Positions 29,618-40,779 of a DNA stretch of 47,379 nucleotides are shown here, in pieces. Each line of letters starts with the position of its first letter. Within the stretch, counting starts at the first letter, position 1. The DNA comes from Penium margaritaceum. Lineage: Eukaryota > Streptophyta > Zygnematophyceae > Desmidiales > Peniaceae. The notes under the pieces are model-generated. The model made no database searches. It saw nothing but the letters and a program-made list of their open reading frames with translations, and was not told the DNA's origin. The position numbers were made by a program, and so were the translations under genes. Location: contig SZWC01001167.1 of assembly GCA_023375785.1 (NCBI GenBank), forward strand, positions 135,574 to 182,952. The letters are read 5' to 3'.

Positions 29618-31411
29618 TCAGTGATTCTCAGGCAAGGGGCAACACTCAAAAGAACATATGTCAACTATGAAATTTCCGCACACCAATGCCTTGGTGAGGA
29701 AGTCAGCCCGCTGCATGTTCTTGCCGACGTTGATGATGGAGATCAACTGTTACTCCGCAAGATCATGCATAAAGTGATACTCAATAACAATGTGCTTTGT
29801 GCGTGCATGAAACACAAAAGAGTCCTTTACAATGGCAATAGAATTCTGCTTGTGATATCACATAATGATGCAAGGATGCAATAGATTGACACATCTCACA
29901 AAACAAACGCTGAGCCCCATTGCCCCAACAGCTCTAGCCCCCATTGCAACGCGCTGAGCATTTGATGAGCTACGTGTGACACTATGTTTCTTGTTGTTGC
30001 ACCATGATACCGTGGTGCCAGCCAGCAAGAACACGTAACCTGTCAGACTGTGCCTACCAAGGCTCTATGCCTAGTCACTGTCTGTTTAGCCATTGACTAC
30101 CACCAAACCCTGCCGTCGAAAGTAGAGTCCGAGATATGGTCTGGAAACCACGTACCACACCACTTGTAAAACAGCGTGAAGGGCTTTTGCCCCTGAACAC
30201 TACAAGGAAAATTTGAAGAATTCGAAGACGAAGGCAATGCTGGGTCGTGTGACAGTGGCCAAGTGCATGAAAGAGCCGATGAAGCGCAACTACAGCGTCA
30301 TGTCCACTGTCTCCCATAGATGTATTGCATCTTCCACCTTCAGGGCATCTTGCCTGTCAGGTGTCATGGGACTGGAGGCTGTGGGAACTGTACCAAGGAG
30401 GTCAGCTAACCACCTCTCCATAATGCGAGCATAATGCCCCTGATGTAGTAAGAGTGTCCGTTACTGAGGATCGCATACGATCTCCATCTATAGAAAAAGA
30501 GCTATAGGACCAAGGTCATTCATCCTCTAGGTAGCCTGAAGGATTGACTTGGCCTCCTTTCACGGTGTCCTTCAACGGCGATGGAATCGGGAGATCATCC
30601 ACGTAGGCGAGGATGGCATTGAAGCTCTTAGTTGTTCGTCAAAGAAAGAGGGACTGGTTGTTGTCACTCTCTACGTACCCGACACATGTCAGTGTAACAG
30701 TGATCTCTTGGTTCCAACACCAGGATGACTGTTCTAGGTGGTACAAGGCCTTCCGCAAGAGAAAGACCTTGTCACAGACCTCAAAAACTTGTGGTTAGAT
30801 ATCTTCCTCCAGATTACCATGAAGGAACACGTTGTTCACACCCATTTGGTGTAACTCCCAGTCATAGTGAGCAAAAACTCCAAACAAGAGTGCGAGCAGT
30901 GGTCATACAACCAACGGATGAAAACGTGTGACTAAAATCCACGCCCTAAACCTGTGAGAACCCCTTGACCGTGAAGCGGGCCTTCTAACAATCCAGAGTG
31001 CCATCTGGCTTCACCTTCTTACGAAAGATCCACATGGCCTGTTTAGCATTCTGTCCAGGCGAAAGGTTGACAAGTTCATAGACATGACACCATGCTCACA
31101 GGTGACTCTCACCTCATCCTCACATGCATCAGCTCTACATCGTCAGCTGAAAGTGTCTCCTTCAGTGTGCCTAGATCGGCCGCCATCGAAGGAGAGCTCC
31201 GGATGGCCAAAATGCACACCTCCAGAATTTGTCTCACAATGACAAGTTCAGTTGCAACATTGCAAGCGACCGAGAACTCATGTGAGAACAAATCCTGGCC
31301 AAGAGAGCATGTTGGATTCTCCTTAACATAAATTACTTGGACACTCAGGCCAAGGGCCTTCGTGTTAGGCTCGCCACTCTGAGCATTTTGAGTCAGGCAT
31401 CTAGGCGCCAA
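29618..31411 (-). pseudogene. Element C reverse transcriptase and RNase H (decayed)
   Basis: On the minus strand the order is a pre-RT segment (TKALGLSVQVIYVKENP, GTLKETLSADD; cf. KTLGLSVRTDHKEAH in B), RT pieces, a preserved catalytic YVDD at 30594-30605 (AYVDDLP), a connection region with VVRGFQTISRTLL, and RNase H ending with MQRADFLTKALV. The TGA is at 29618-29620 after PLPENH (cf. PLPESG in B). Stops and shifts are frequent in between. It would have copied element RNA into cDNA. Confidence 0.75.
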
Positions 31412-32199
31412 GTCAGCACAACGCTGAGCCCTAGAAGCTAGTGGTTGGAGACGACCACCGGGCTCGCAGGACTAGCTCAATGCCGAGGTGCTCACCCCAG
31501 GATGCGGAGCAGGTTGGTCGGCCACAACCACAGGGGAAAGAGGTGCATGAATAGGAGTAGGTGTGATTGGAGGTGTATGAGTGGCTCAGGATGAGGTATG
31601 CCATAGGGAACAGACACTCACATGATATCATGTGTGCTAGAGTTTACTGACGTTGTTGCAAGATCAGGTGTGCCTGAGGGGACTGGCACTGGCACGGGAT
31701 CAGGTGTGCTAGAAGAGACTGACACAGGCACATGATGAGGTGTGCAAGAGGAGACTAGTGGTGGCACGGGTCTAGGTGTGACTTGAGGGCACTTGCATGG
31801 GATGATGTATACCAACGGAGACCGACACAAGCACATGATCACGTGTGCTGGAGAGAACTGATGAGGCTATTGGATCCACGTCCAAGATGGCCGGATGAAC
31901 ATCAGTAAGAGATGGGACCGCATGTGAGGATGCCTGGATAAACTCAACCGTAGGACTAGATTCCCCCATCCACTGGGAAGCCACAAAGGTGGGAACATGG
32001 TCAATAGCCAATGATAAAATGTTAGATAGGTCATGGTAGGTGAGAGCCTCAAACAAGAGAGTGTCTTGGCATCCTATTCAACAATGGAATGGTGAGCAGT
32101 TTCTCAAAAGCACTAGGAATTTGAGTACGGGAAGATGCCAAGGGAGGTATACATACAATCCCGAGGTGAGATCTTGGACCCCCGCTGGTCCTCGGTGTA
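31412..32199 (-). other. Element C integrase-RT linker, no clear domain
   Basis: By position this is the stretch between integrase and RT. The minus strand encodes Ser/Thr/Pro/Val-rich pieces with repeated tgcccgtgccagtcccc-like units around 31620-31830, comparable to the repeat linker of A2. No catalytic motif is visible. Confidence 0.5.
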
Positions 32200-33310
32200 C
32201 TAGACGCAGGCAAGGGACCCCCAAACATAAGCAAGGCAGAGATCAGCGCGATGACCAAGCCAAAGCTCGTACGACTTGACATGCTTTTGAAGAGGATCAT
32301 GAAGCGAACTATTCCAGACCCATGCCATGTAAGAGAAGCCCACAAATGCAAAGGAACCTAGAAGACCGCACTGATAGTGCATGGCACAGACGGCATCCTC
32401 CATGATGCGGTTCTAATGCTAGAAAACATTGTTGAGCTATGGTGTAGAATAAGCGGAGAGCTGGTGAGAAACACCGTTTACTAAAAGATGATGTGAGCGA
32501 ATCATGTGAAGGATGTGACAAGTGTGATGCTCAGTCATCACCAACCACTGGAGAATCGCAAGGATGACATCCCTCTTGTGGCAGAGGCTGTAGCCCCATC
32601 ACATTCAGGTGAAGTCATCAGTCAGGGTGAGAGCAAATTGACCTCGATCCGAGAGGTACTCGACTGGGAGGGGATTGAGAAGAGCCAAGTGGAACAACTC
32701 TAGAGGACATAGTGCCCGGAAGTAGAGTCAGGGTAAGAGTATGGATGCATCTTACCCTGGGCGTGAAAAGCAAATAATTCTTGGGCTGCTTCTAAAAGGA
32801 AGCCGCATCAAGACCGAAGGTTAGCTGAGTTTGAATGAGCTTGGACACTTTTTTTAGCTCACATGGCAGAGGCGGCAATATAGCAAGCCCAGGTGCTCAG
32901 GGGAGAGAACACTAGTCACAAACACACATAAAAAAGAGAGAAAGGGGGAAGCAACAAAGGGAGTGCAATGAGACGCATGATAAACATCATCAACAACAGA
33001 GGCACGATGCACAATGGCATGTGTGTTAAGAGCCGTCACTGTGGCAAAGTCAATACAGTGCTCAATAGTAAGATCCATCCTCTTTCATGCAAGAACAAAG
33101 AGCAGGCTAAGATGAAGAGAAAGGACAAAGAGCATACAAAAAAATGTAAAAGGGAGCCGATGGACCATCAAATCGCACAACCCCAACTCCCTGCATAGAC
33201 AAAAACTGACCATACCTTGTGCGAATGGATCAAACAGACGCGATGGGACCAAGCACAACAAAGTCACTGTGATGACATGTCATGTGATGGATGGCACTTG
33301 ATTCAATGAC
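32200..33310 (-). pseudogene. Element C protease and integrase remnants
   Basis: Near 33286-33309 the minus strand reads VIESSAIHHM, a decayed form of IIDSGATHHM, so the catalytic Asp is changed. 33085-33267 keeps the LFVLSLHLSLLF hydrophobic block of the protease end. 32854-33078 keeps the pre-integrase FVTSVLSPEHLGLLYCRLCHV block. 32200-32403 keeps the integrase C-terminal MEDAVCAMHY, FSYMAWVWNSSLH and YVWGSLACV blocks. The catalytic Glu region (NGVSER in relatives) is disrupted by stops. Confidence 0.74.
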
Positions 33311-33775
33311 CTAGGTTCCACTCGATTCATGACCAGTTATCAACACTGAGTAATATGCCACAAAACACTCAGCCTCTATTAGACGTGAAGAAGAGGATTT
33401 GGGATGATGAAGAACAACATGGACCTCTGATTTGTCAAGCCATTCAATGTTGTTAGGTCCATCCCCATCACGAGCTTACTGAGTCCCCTCACAAGCATAT
33501 TCACAGGCAAAAAACACATAAGAAAAAGCAGTCTTGGAACCACTCCGTTGTGACAACACACTCGCACCTTACCCAATACAAAGCGCTAGCACTTGATGAA
33601 GCTCTGCAATCATGCGATCCAGAGTGTCCATATCACCACTATTGCCTGGTGAAGTGGTTACGTCTACTGCAGTCGTGGGCATGGAACGGCCCATTTGTGT
33701 ACTATTCAAGGACAACTACTGTGTCTGTGCTGCCTCGAGGTTGCGCATAATCCGAGGTCAATCAAGAGACTGCTC

Positions 33776-34183
33776 GCAATCTATGTAGCAATGAGTGCCT
33801 CCACAATTGTAGTCATGGAAAGAACGTCCATTGCAAGTGCTCATCGGCTGATTCTATTGCTCTTGCTCTTTCTATCCATTGCCACATCTCTTTTCCCTCT
33901 TCTTCCCATGTACGGCCTCTAAAGCACCTTGAATTTGGCCGCTCGAAGTAGAGGAGGAGGAGAAGGAGGAAATAATGGAGGTGGTAGTGAATTGGGATAG
34001 ATGTGTAGGTGGGTTCGTGGTCACTACTACAACAAATGGACTAGGAGCCTCATGAGCCGATGTCGCATGGAGAAAATAACGATGAGCCCAAGGAAGTAGT
34101 TGTAGTGACTTGAACAACTCAGTAAGGGCCACACGGTCAAAGCCCATAAAGAGCTTCACACGGTCCAAGTGCACCTCCATCAT
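33776..34183 (-). pseudogene. Element C gag with zinc-knuckle remnant
   Basis: The minus-strand frame has HLDRVKLFMGFDRVALTELF and QLLPWAHRYFLHATSAHEAP, clearly related to element B gag (HVDIFSGYSDAVLEPF, QLLPWVYQLFLQVPSIREAA). After a Ser-rich spacer and a basic GKKREKR patch, a shifted frame at about 33776-33840 gives YNCGGTHCYIDC, what is left of the CCHC knuckle. The knuckle shows that B-type gag originally had one. From 34184 to 34550 is leader/gag N-terminus without clear motifs. Confidence 0.68.
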
Positions 34184-34550
34184 GATGGCATTGAGTGACC
34201 ATTGCTACGTCGTACAACCAGTCCCAAAACACGTGTAAAGACAAATGACACATCTCCAATAGCATGTTGTGAGCTCCGTGGAACCATGGTAGAGGTAGTG
34301 GAACTCACGTAGTTCAGCTGCCCTTCTGACATGGATCTTTGTAGCGAGCAATGTCAAGGCTAGATCCAGTTGGCTCCCTTGTGGGAATTACATGGTGATG
34401 CAGTTGGAAGGGTGTCTCCGTTGCCATAATCTTCTACATCGGATCACCGTGGCTTGATGGGTCCTTCTAAGACTACGGCTTTAGTCGTGAATCTCACTTT
34501 TTCTAGCTCTGTTTCGTATTTTTTGTGCAGCTTAGCAAGGGATGCCTCGT

Positions 34551-34562
34551 CTCCTTGGTACC
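34551..34562 (-). promoter_or_regulatory. Element C primer-binding site
   Basis: The minus-strand ggtaccaaggag directly follows the LTR end cttac and resembles the tRNA-Met site with its first T lost. Confidence 0.6.
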
Positions 34563-35241
34563 GTAAGAAACTATTCGGAAGCTTTCGAGCCTTGCTACCG
34601 CTGGCGTGGCAACACTGACCAATCAACAAAGGCACAAGCAAGCAAGTAGGTACATGGGACTGCAAGGGTTAGGCTGGGGAGACACGCAAATTCTTTTAAG
34701 CTTCAATAAGTTAGTAGTGAAGAATGAAAAAACATTTAACAAGCACAACACAGATACCTGCCGTGGCGCATGGCGGGTGACAAATGCGATAGTGTCTATT
34801 TTTTTCTAAAACTGGCCCAAAAGCATTGTTTTGGCTGTATCTCTGTGCACATGCATATAAATGCAACACCATCTTAACCTAGAGATACACAATGCCAAAC
34901 TGGACGCTACGACTCGTCACACATACAAGTCTGTAATCAATGAATAAACACATAATACACAACATGCAATTTGGGATCAAGATCCAGTCAACCGAGAAAA
35001 CTCTAGCAACTGTACATGAGTTGCAGATTGTCCTAGTAAGCACCCGCTACCCCGTGGTAGCTGTCTCATAGTTGTTGGTGGGTGGACCCACCACCCGTTG
35101 GTGCTCCGACGTTGGCTGGGTCTATATGAGGGATCTGCACGGGCATGGACACGACAGAGTGGTCATAGTAAGGTATACAAGAAGACGGGGAAAAATCACA
35201 TCACAACTACATCATTATGTCAGAACACATAGTAGAAAACA
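34563..35241 (-). repeat. Element C 5' LTR
   Basis: The 679-bp LTR starts TGTTTTCTACTATG at 35241 on the minus strand and ends cttac at 34563. The right TSD tgaat is 35242-35246. It ends in AC rather than CA. Confidence 0.8.
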
Positions 35242-35246
35242 TGAAT

Positions 35247-35645
35247 TGTTGGGAATTTGTGTGCCTTGTGTGAACAGTGGTCCATAACAGACAAGAATCT
35301 CCGTGGTCCTCAAGTGGACGCAACAATGCCACCTTTCATTCGATGATTTGAGCTGCTTCATGGTAAGGGATGCGAGTGCTGCCTTTCAATACAAATTTGG
35401 CAAGGATACGCCTCTCGTGTCCTTCACACATTGTGCGATAATCCTTGAGGTCATATGCGTTTCCACGAGTTCGAGACGAGACAAGACAAGATCAATTGCA
35501 TTCTTAAGATCTTAACATTGCCAAAAATGTCAACATTGTCTTGAAGTGCTTTAAGACGATCTCGATCTAGTCTCGATGTCAGAGATCAATTCAAGATTCC
35601 AAAATTTTGATCTTGCTTTTATTTTGAGATGTATTTGATCTCGAA
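35247..35645. other. Older flank with AT-rich gatctcga repeats
   Basis: The DNA holds repeated gatctcga, aagatc and ccaaaattttgatc words at 35440-35640, similar in style to 3600-3760. After removing the nested elements the two AT-rich patches would lie about 0.5-0.6 kb apart. A short plus-strand frame at 35303-35515 is not recognised. Confidence 0.35.
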
Positions 35646-36225
35646 CGCAGTGCCTTTTCACTTGGTCGTGACCATGCTTGTGCAGATCCCAGATTTGGAC
35701 CTAGTAGGTGTCAGGGCAACGACAAGTGGTGACCTCACCCACGAGCAGCTGCCAGATAGCTCTCACAATGTCATGGGTGCTTGATAGGGCACTATGCACA
35801 TTTTCAACAGTGTCGAGAGTTTCCTTTCTGGACTAGCATTTGAGCTTGATATTCATCTTTTGTGTTTCGTGTCGATTGATCAATGCCACACCTCTGCATG
35901 TGACTATTCCTAGCGTCCGCCTTCAGATTATTCATCTCTAGGTTCAATCGATGTTGCATATGGATGTCTGTGCAAAGAAGTGCAACCAAAACAGTGATTT
36001 TTTGCCAGTTTTATGACCAACTGAAAACATTGCATGCTTCACTTGACGTGTGCCGCAGAATGTATCTATGTTGTGCATTTGTCAGTTATGATTTCTCTCT
36101 CCATTAGTTTGGAGCCTAACCCTTGTTGTTTCTAGCATTTGCTTTCTTGCTAATGTATCATCTGACTGGAGACGATCGCCATGATAGTGGGAGCAAAGGC
36201 TAGGAAGTTTCCTAGAATTGTCTTA
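35646..36225 (+). repeat. B/C-type copia LTR, degenerate (family D)
   Basis: The landmarks of B-type LTRs occur in order: cacttggtcgtg, gcagatccc, catgtgacta, aggttcaatcg, caaaacagtg, ccagtttta and aaggctaggaag. It ends just before a primer-binding-like site. The start is unclear, so it may be truncated. Confidence 0.6.
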
Positions 36226-36237
36226 TGGTTTTAGAAC
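36226..36237 (+). promoter_or_regulatory. Possible primer-binding site of the D element
   Basis: tggttttagaac matches TGGTATCAGAGC at 9 of 12 positions and sits at the LTR end. Confidence 0.4.
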
Positions 36238-36829
36238 AACAACACCTTTCTTGAGAAGCAACGCCACAATGACATAGCACCTCAACAGTGGCGAGAATCA
36301 TTACAACAGCCGTGTCTAGGAACTCGTTGGAACAGACGTTGGCAAGAGAGATGTCGTCTCGACGTCAGTGGCAATAGCGCCACCACGCAACGATTAGAGT
36401 GGTTGGCAATGCTAACAATCGTATCGTGAGTTACCGCCAATTTTGTAATTGTAACGGCAACAACAACAAGAAGATGTAGAGTGATAGCGGCAGCACCTCG
36501 TAGGCTACTCGGGTGTCAAAACTTGTTTGGTGAAAAACTGGGATGGAACAAGGAAAAAGGGAGAATATGTTAAGTAGTAGCTTGCGATGACAGCTACATG
36601 TAGTGGTAGCAAGTATTGGTAGTAACAGCGAGTGGGAGTAATGACAGTAGCGCCTGTGATCATCAAGAACATCGCAACTATTGCAGCAGATGCAAAAACA
36701 ACACACAAAAAACATTGTACCTGCTATAGTGCCATCAATAAAAAAAACAGTAACACAAATAGTAAAGTAGTGACAAAGGTTGTAGTAGCGCAACTGGGGT
36801 AGCAACGACTCTCACAATAGGATTGTTAC
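36238..36829. other. Possible leader of the D element
   Basis: A CAA/CAG-leaning stretch with gtagc and gtaac words, as in other leaders here. A minus-strand frame at 36431-36805 is Cys/Leu-rich and looks like a by-product of these triplets. No gene recognised. Confidence 0.4.
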
Positions 36830-37366
36830 CATGGGAGCAATCATGCTTGATTCCTTGTATAACGTAGAAGCTCTATTGAACTTAGGTCAATCTTAGCTTT
36901 ATTTTTCAGGTGGAAATCTTGCACATTCTTGCTTGTGTTCTGAAATACCTCTGTGTACCGCTCCAGTGACATGCTCCCCTACATGTAGGTCTTGAGCTCC
37001 TTCTTTGCCTTTTGGGAGCCACCTCGCTTAAATTGCAGCTCACGCATTAGTTTGTAGTAATCCTCCTAGGTGGGATTTGTGTGTTGCTATTCTTGTTTGC
37101 ATAACTCCTTCAACTTCTCATACGACTTTGCATTCAAGGAGAGCAAGCCATGTGTAACCCAATCCTCTTCCTCACTTTGAACAAGGTGGAGATACATGTG
37201 AAGAATCATCAGGCACGTATTGACATTAAATGTTCCATCGTAGCACTCGTTCGACTCAAGAACCACATGGTTGCCAGTCCCGTCTTTGTTTTGGGCCCAA
37301 GGTGGAGCTGCTCGATTCCATGGTTCAGGCGCATTGGCTTTGAGGCATGGAGCATGAATATAGACT
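36830..37366 (-). pseudogene. Minus-strand gag-like coding fragment (unrecognised element)
   Basis: The frame from 37366 downward is open for about 90 codons and then continues past three stops. It includes APPWAQNKDGTGNHV, then a FNVNTCLMILHMYLHLV block, EEEDWVTHGLLSLNAKSYEKL, EDYYKLMRELQFKRGG and LERYTEVFQNTSKNVQDF. The order (aromatic helix, acidic pair, L-N-A-K-S helix, then E-R-Y-x-x-x-F) resembles retrotransposon gag capsid segments, perhaps of a gypsy element, but I cannot name the family. It is not similar to the copia gags in this window. Confidence 0.35.
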
Positions 37367-38760
37367 AGAGCTCAACTCACTTTGCAAACATTCGTGCGCT
37401 AGCTTTCTGCACTTTTGTGCTAGCGACACTCCAAAATCTATCCCAAATCTACCTCGGCAACGTGGCTCACATCACTATCTATTCCATCGAGTACAACACA
37501 CTAGTGTTTTGGCCTCCTTTGCATGAAGTTCCTCAACTGCCTCCCAAACCGCCTTTTGTGGTGGCGGTCAGTGGCCATGGCTTCGTACAATAGCTTTTTA
37601 TTCATGTCGATTCTTGTGCATTTGTTACACCATGAACCATTGTTTGCCAAGTGTAACGCGTGATGTCACCGTCGTATGTGAGCATACCCATGATATCACA
37701 CCCAACGTGTAATCATTTGGGGGGAGGCGGGCACAAAGGTGGTGGAGCTGTTCGTCAACGTTCAGGCAACGCGTGGTACTATCAAGTGCATGTTCTACTA
37801 CTGCCAAACTTGGCAGGCTCGCAGGTCGGGCTCACTCCCCTCTTGTTGAAACAAGGACATGACCCTCATCATCCATATGGTTGGATGCACATTTCACTAT
37901 GTTAGCACCTATGTTTGGTTCCTTTGGCATGGTCTTGCCTACTTCACTTTCCTTGTTGGCTGTGTCATAGGTGACTGGTGTGTCATAGACCTTGCGATCC
38001 TCTTTAATGACAATGCAATCTGCTGGCCCATTGCAAGGTTCATCTCCATGATTGCCTCTCTTAGCAATCCTGTGAGGATTATTGCCATCAGCGATATTCC
38101 CCTTGGTGGCCTTCAACACCTTGTGGTTTGCATGAGTGATTGGGGTGGGCTTAGCCTCATCGCCCAAATCGAGCTTGACGGCAAGTGGTCGAGTTTTTCC
38201 ATAGCCTTGTAGAGCGACCACGACGGGACTCTTGCGCTCTCAACCATGCTTTGGAGATGTTGGCGCTTTGCCATATTGCGACCCTATCCAAGCACCTCCT
38301 CTTCTAGCTGTCGCATTATGGTGCGACTTCACGAGGTGGGCACCGCACACCAATGTCCTGCGACACTACTTGGATCTTAAGGGCGTACGTCATCAGAGCG
38401 GTGGGGGCTTGGAGCATGCCTAAAGACCGCGGAACATCCGGTAATGAGTCCAGCCATCCTTATGGCAAGGCCTCGCTTTCGATTTTTCACTCTGCAACCC
38501 CCTCCTCCAACCCCCCTTCACCCTCTCCTTTTTTATCTGGGTGGAGGGAACAATATTGGACTACGTGTGCCTCGCTCTAAACTCGTAGTGGGCCAAAGAA
38601 CCTCCAAGCCAAACCTCCTTCACCGCGTCTCTTTGTTTTTAAACCAGAAAATGTGAAAGGAGAGAAAGCCTTACATAAGAGGAACTATGAGATTGAAATC
38701 ATGCATGGGCAGGTCAGAGAAGAATGAACTAGAGTGAAGGTTACCTGTTTAATGATTCGG
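37367..38760. other. Degenerate sequence left of the MULE
   Basis: A minus-strand frame at 37832-38221 (hydrophilic, KLDLGDEAKPTPITHANHK ...) and an overlapping plus-strand hydrophobic frame cover the same bases. Neither is recognised, and the hydrophilic one is the likelier coding strand. 38232-38760 shows no feature apart from C-rich ccctcctccaacccccc at about 38500. Confidence 0.35.
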
Positions 38761-38767
38761 TGAAAAT
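38761..38767. repeat. Candidate MULE target duplication, left
   Basis: tgaaaat occurs here and at 44692-44698, outside the two inverted repeat arrays. MULEs usually make 8-9-bp duplications; extending to 9 bases gives 7 of 9 matches. Confidence 0.45.
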
Positions 38768-38820
38768 GCCGATTACCCCCTGTTTTGTTACCCTTGACCA
38801 TAATATACCCCTCGGCAGGA

Positions 38821-39000
38821 GCAATAAGCCCCATCCGCCCCTCTGTCGGAACGATAAGCCCCATTCGCCCCTCCGCCAGAGCGATAAGCCCCATCCGTCC
38901 CTCCATCGGAACGATAAGCCTGATTTGCCCCTCCGCCAGTATGATAAGCCTCATTCACCCCTACCCGTCAACAATAAGCCCCATATATCCCTCGATCGGC
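38821..39000 (+). repeat. Left array: six 30-bp units in MULE end
   Basis: Six consecutive units of exactly 30 bp (38821, 38851, 38881, 38911, 38941, 38971), each with gataagcc or caataagcc followed by a ccatccgcccctc-type core. A partial unit precedes them at 38803-38820. Units have diverged by a few bases each. Confidence 0.92.
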
Positions 39001-40779
39001 TTTCGATGTCGAACTGTGGAATGATGGAAACGAAGCCTAATGTATCCATTGTTTGTGATGTGACGTAACATTAGGAGCAGAACAGAACCTTACCCTAGAC
39101 ACCTGCTGACGACCGTAAATGCTTCGGTCTGCGCAGAGGCTCGGCATGGTACCATAGACACCTACGCCTCCCTGCTTGGGAGTACGTTCGGCCGCACATG
39201 ACGACTAATGCTTTTGAAAACCACTGCCCGGTACGGGACATAGTGGAGTCATTGCGCGGTCAAACCTGTACATATGATCTCCATGTAATACGGTTGAGAT
39301 CGCATTCGACTTCCTCCTCCCTCCCGTACTGACGGGTACATTGAGCAAACCCTATTTCGACATGTCCCATGTTGGAGATACGCGTCCTCTGCCACAGTTG
39401 CAATGCTGGGCTGGCAGCCCAGAACTGGTGCACGGTCCTTCGGGAACCGTGACATTTCCCCTCCCTCCCATGGATCACGGAACTGCGGTGGCCAAGTGGG
39501 CAAACATAAAGTGCGCATGGGATATGATCAACCCAAATGGGACACACCATGTGTTGGCAGTTGGGCATGCGGGCACCCCGTGCCTGGCCGTTGTACTGTC
39601 CACCCAATTGGGTGCCATGGATGTCGGTGTGGCCAATTCCATGTTCGCGGTTGTGACGCTTTTGTTGAGCTATGTCAGCGGTGTTTTTCATGACTGTTTG
39701 CAGGGCACTTTAGACTGAAGTTTGAGCACCTAAAATGAACAATATATCACCCTTATTGTCATTAATTCCCTGCATTCATGCACCATAATGTCCTCTTATT
39801 TTGTGTGTTTGTGGAAAAAGTAATGACAAATATAGCAGCCCTAAGAGGACCGATCATGGGCAAATTTTCATTGTTTAACTAGGCATTTTGGGCTCAAGTA
39901 CTCTCATGTGACGTTAAAAATGCCTGCCCCATGATCATTTCACAGCCCTTGATAATAATTGAAAGTCCACTTGTACAGCACAAATGTGGAGAATGTGATG
40001 ATATATGTAGCAGCCAGAATAGGACACTTATTGTAGTAAAGCCATCAATCATGTGTATATGTCGAAGTATTCTTTGTACATGGCTGTGGGTTGGTGTACA
40101 AGCTTTACCAAATAAGCCTATGTGCTGCTATTTCAAGTGTGACATGAATGTTGTCCTAAACATCGTATGAACAGAAGGAACAGTCATTTGGGTAGTAATG
40201 TGTTATTGTAGAACATTGGTAACTGTAATGATACTTTACTTGGCAGTACTTGTTTAACATCATATCAGGACAAAAGCGCCAATTTGCAAATGGAAATTGG
40301 GTTGAGGAAATTGCATTAGGCAAATGTCAATGACTAAACACTACACACAGTGAATGTGGGATATGTGATCTCATCAAAAAGTTCACGAATCAACCCTCAG
40401 AAAAAGTGAACAATGTCACAAAAAGGACACAGCGGCTCCCATGCCTGACAGTGTTCAACATCGTAAAATACCTATGTCTCACTTTCTGAATGTTTGCTGC
40501 CATGTCTGCTACTTGAAACATGCCGGCTACTACACCACCTCCCCATGTGCACTAAACTACTGTGCCTTAGCTTAACCCTAACCTTCTTCCCAACCCAAAA
40601 CCCCCCTTTCCTGGTGAAATGCGAACTGCCTGAGTGAATGGTTTGTTCAATCTCCACTATCCAGCACACTTCATCCTGCACATGAACAAAACCAAGTATT
40701 AGATATGAAAATCATAGGTGGTATTTTACATGAGATTAGGTAAGGGAATGCATGAAGAAAAAGTAAACACACACTCACC
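39001..40779. other. MULE interior downstream of transposase, no clear gene
   Basis: Opposing open frames at 39260-39718 (plus and minus) overlap and neither has recognisable motifs. 39720-40680 is AT-rich and non-coding in appearance. The transposase stop codon lies at 40780. Confidence 0.5.

Larger units (their letters stand above)
26623..35241 (-). mobile_element. Ty1/copia element C (minus strand), with A3 in its 3' LTR
   Basis: Bounded by TSD tgaat on both sides. Its 5' LTR is 34563-35241 (679 bp); its 3' LTR is 29299-29582 plus 26623-27016 (678 bp), split by A3. Read on the minus strand, the order is primer-binding site, gag, zinc-knuckle remnant, protease, integrase, RT and RNase H, all riddled with stops. 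Its LTR, gag and pol resemble element B, so B and C are related families. Without A3 the element is about 6.3 kb. Confidence 0.84.

Noticed and set aside
37859..38212. Plus-strand 117-aa hydrophobic frame resembling a membrane protein
   Set aside because: It overlaps a minus-strand hydrophilic frame; hydrophobic antisense of a charged sequence is a common artefact.
38821..39000. CRISPR-like array of 30-bp repeats
   Set aside because: The units are contiguous with no spacers, and an inverted copy exists at the other end of a transposon. This is a tandem repeat in a eukaryotic MULE.
39260..39718. Opposing ~130-aa frames inside the MULE
   Set aside because: The two strands overlap fully and neither shows motifs or a conserved start; I could not choose a coding strand, so I left the region unassigned.
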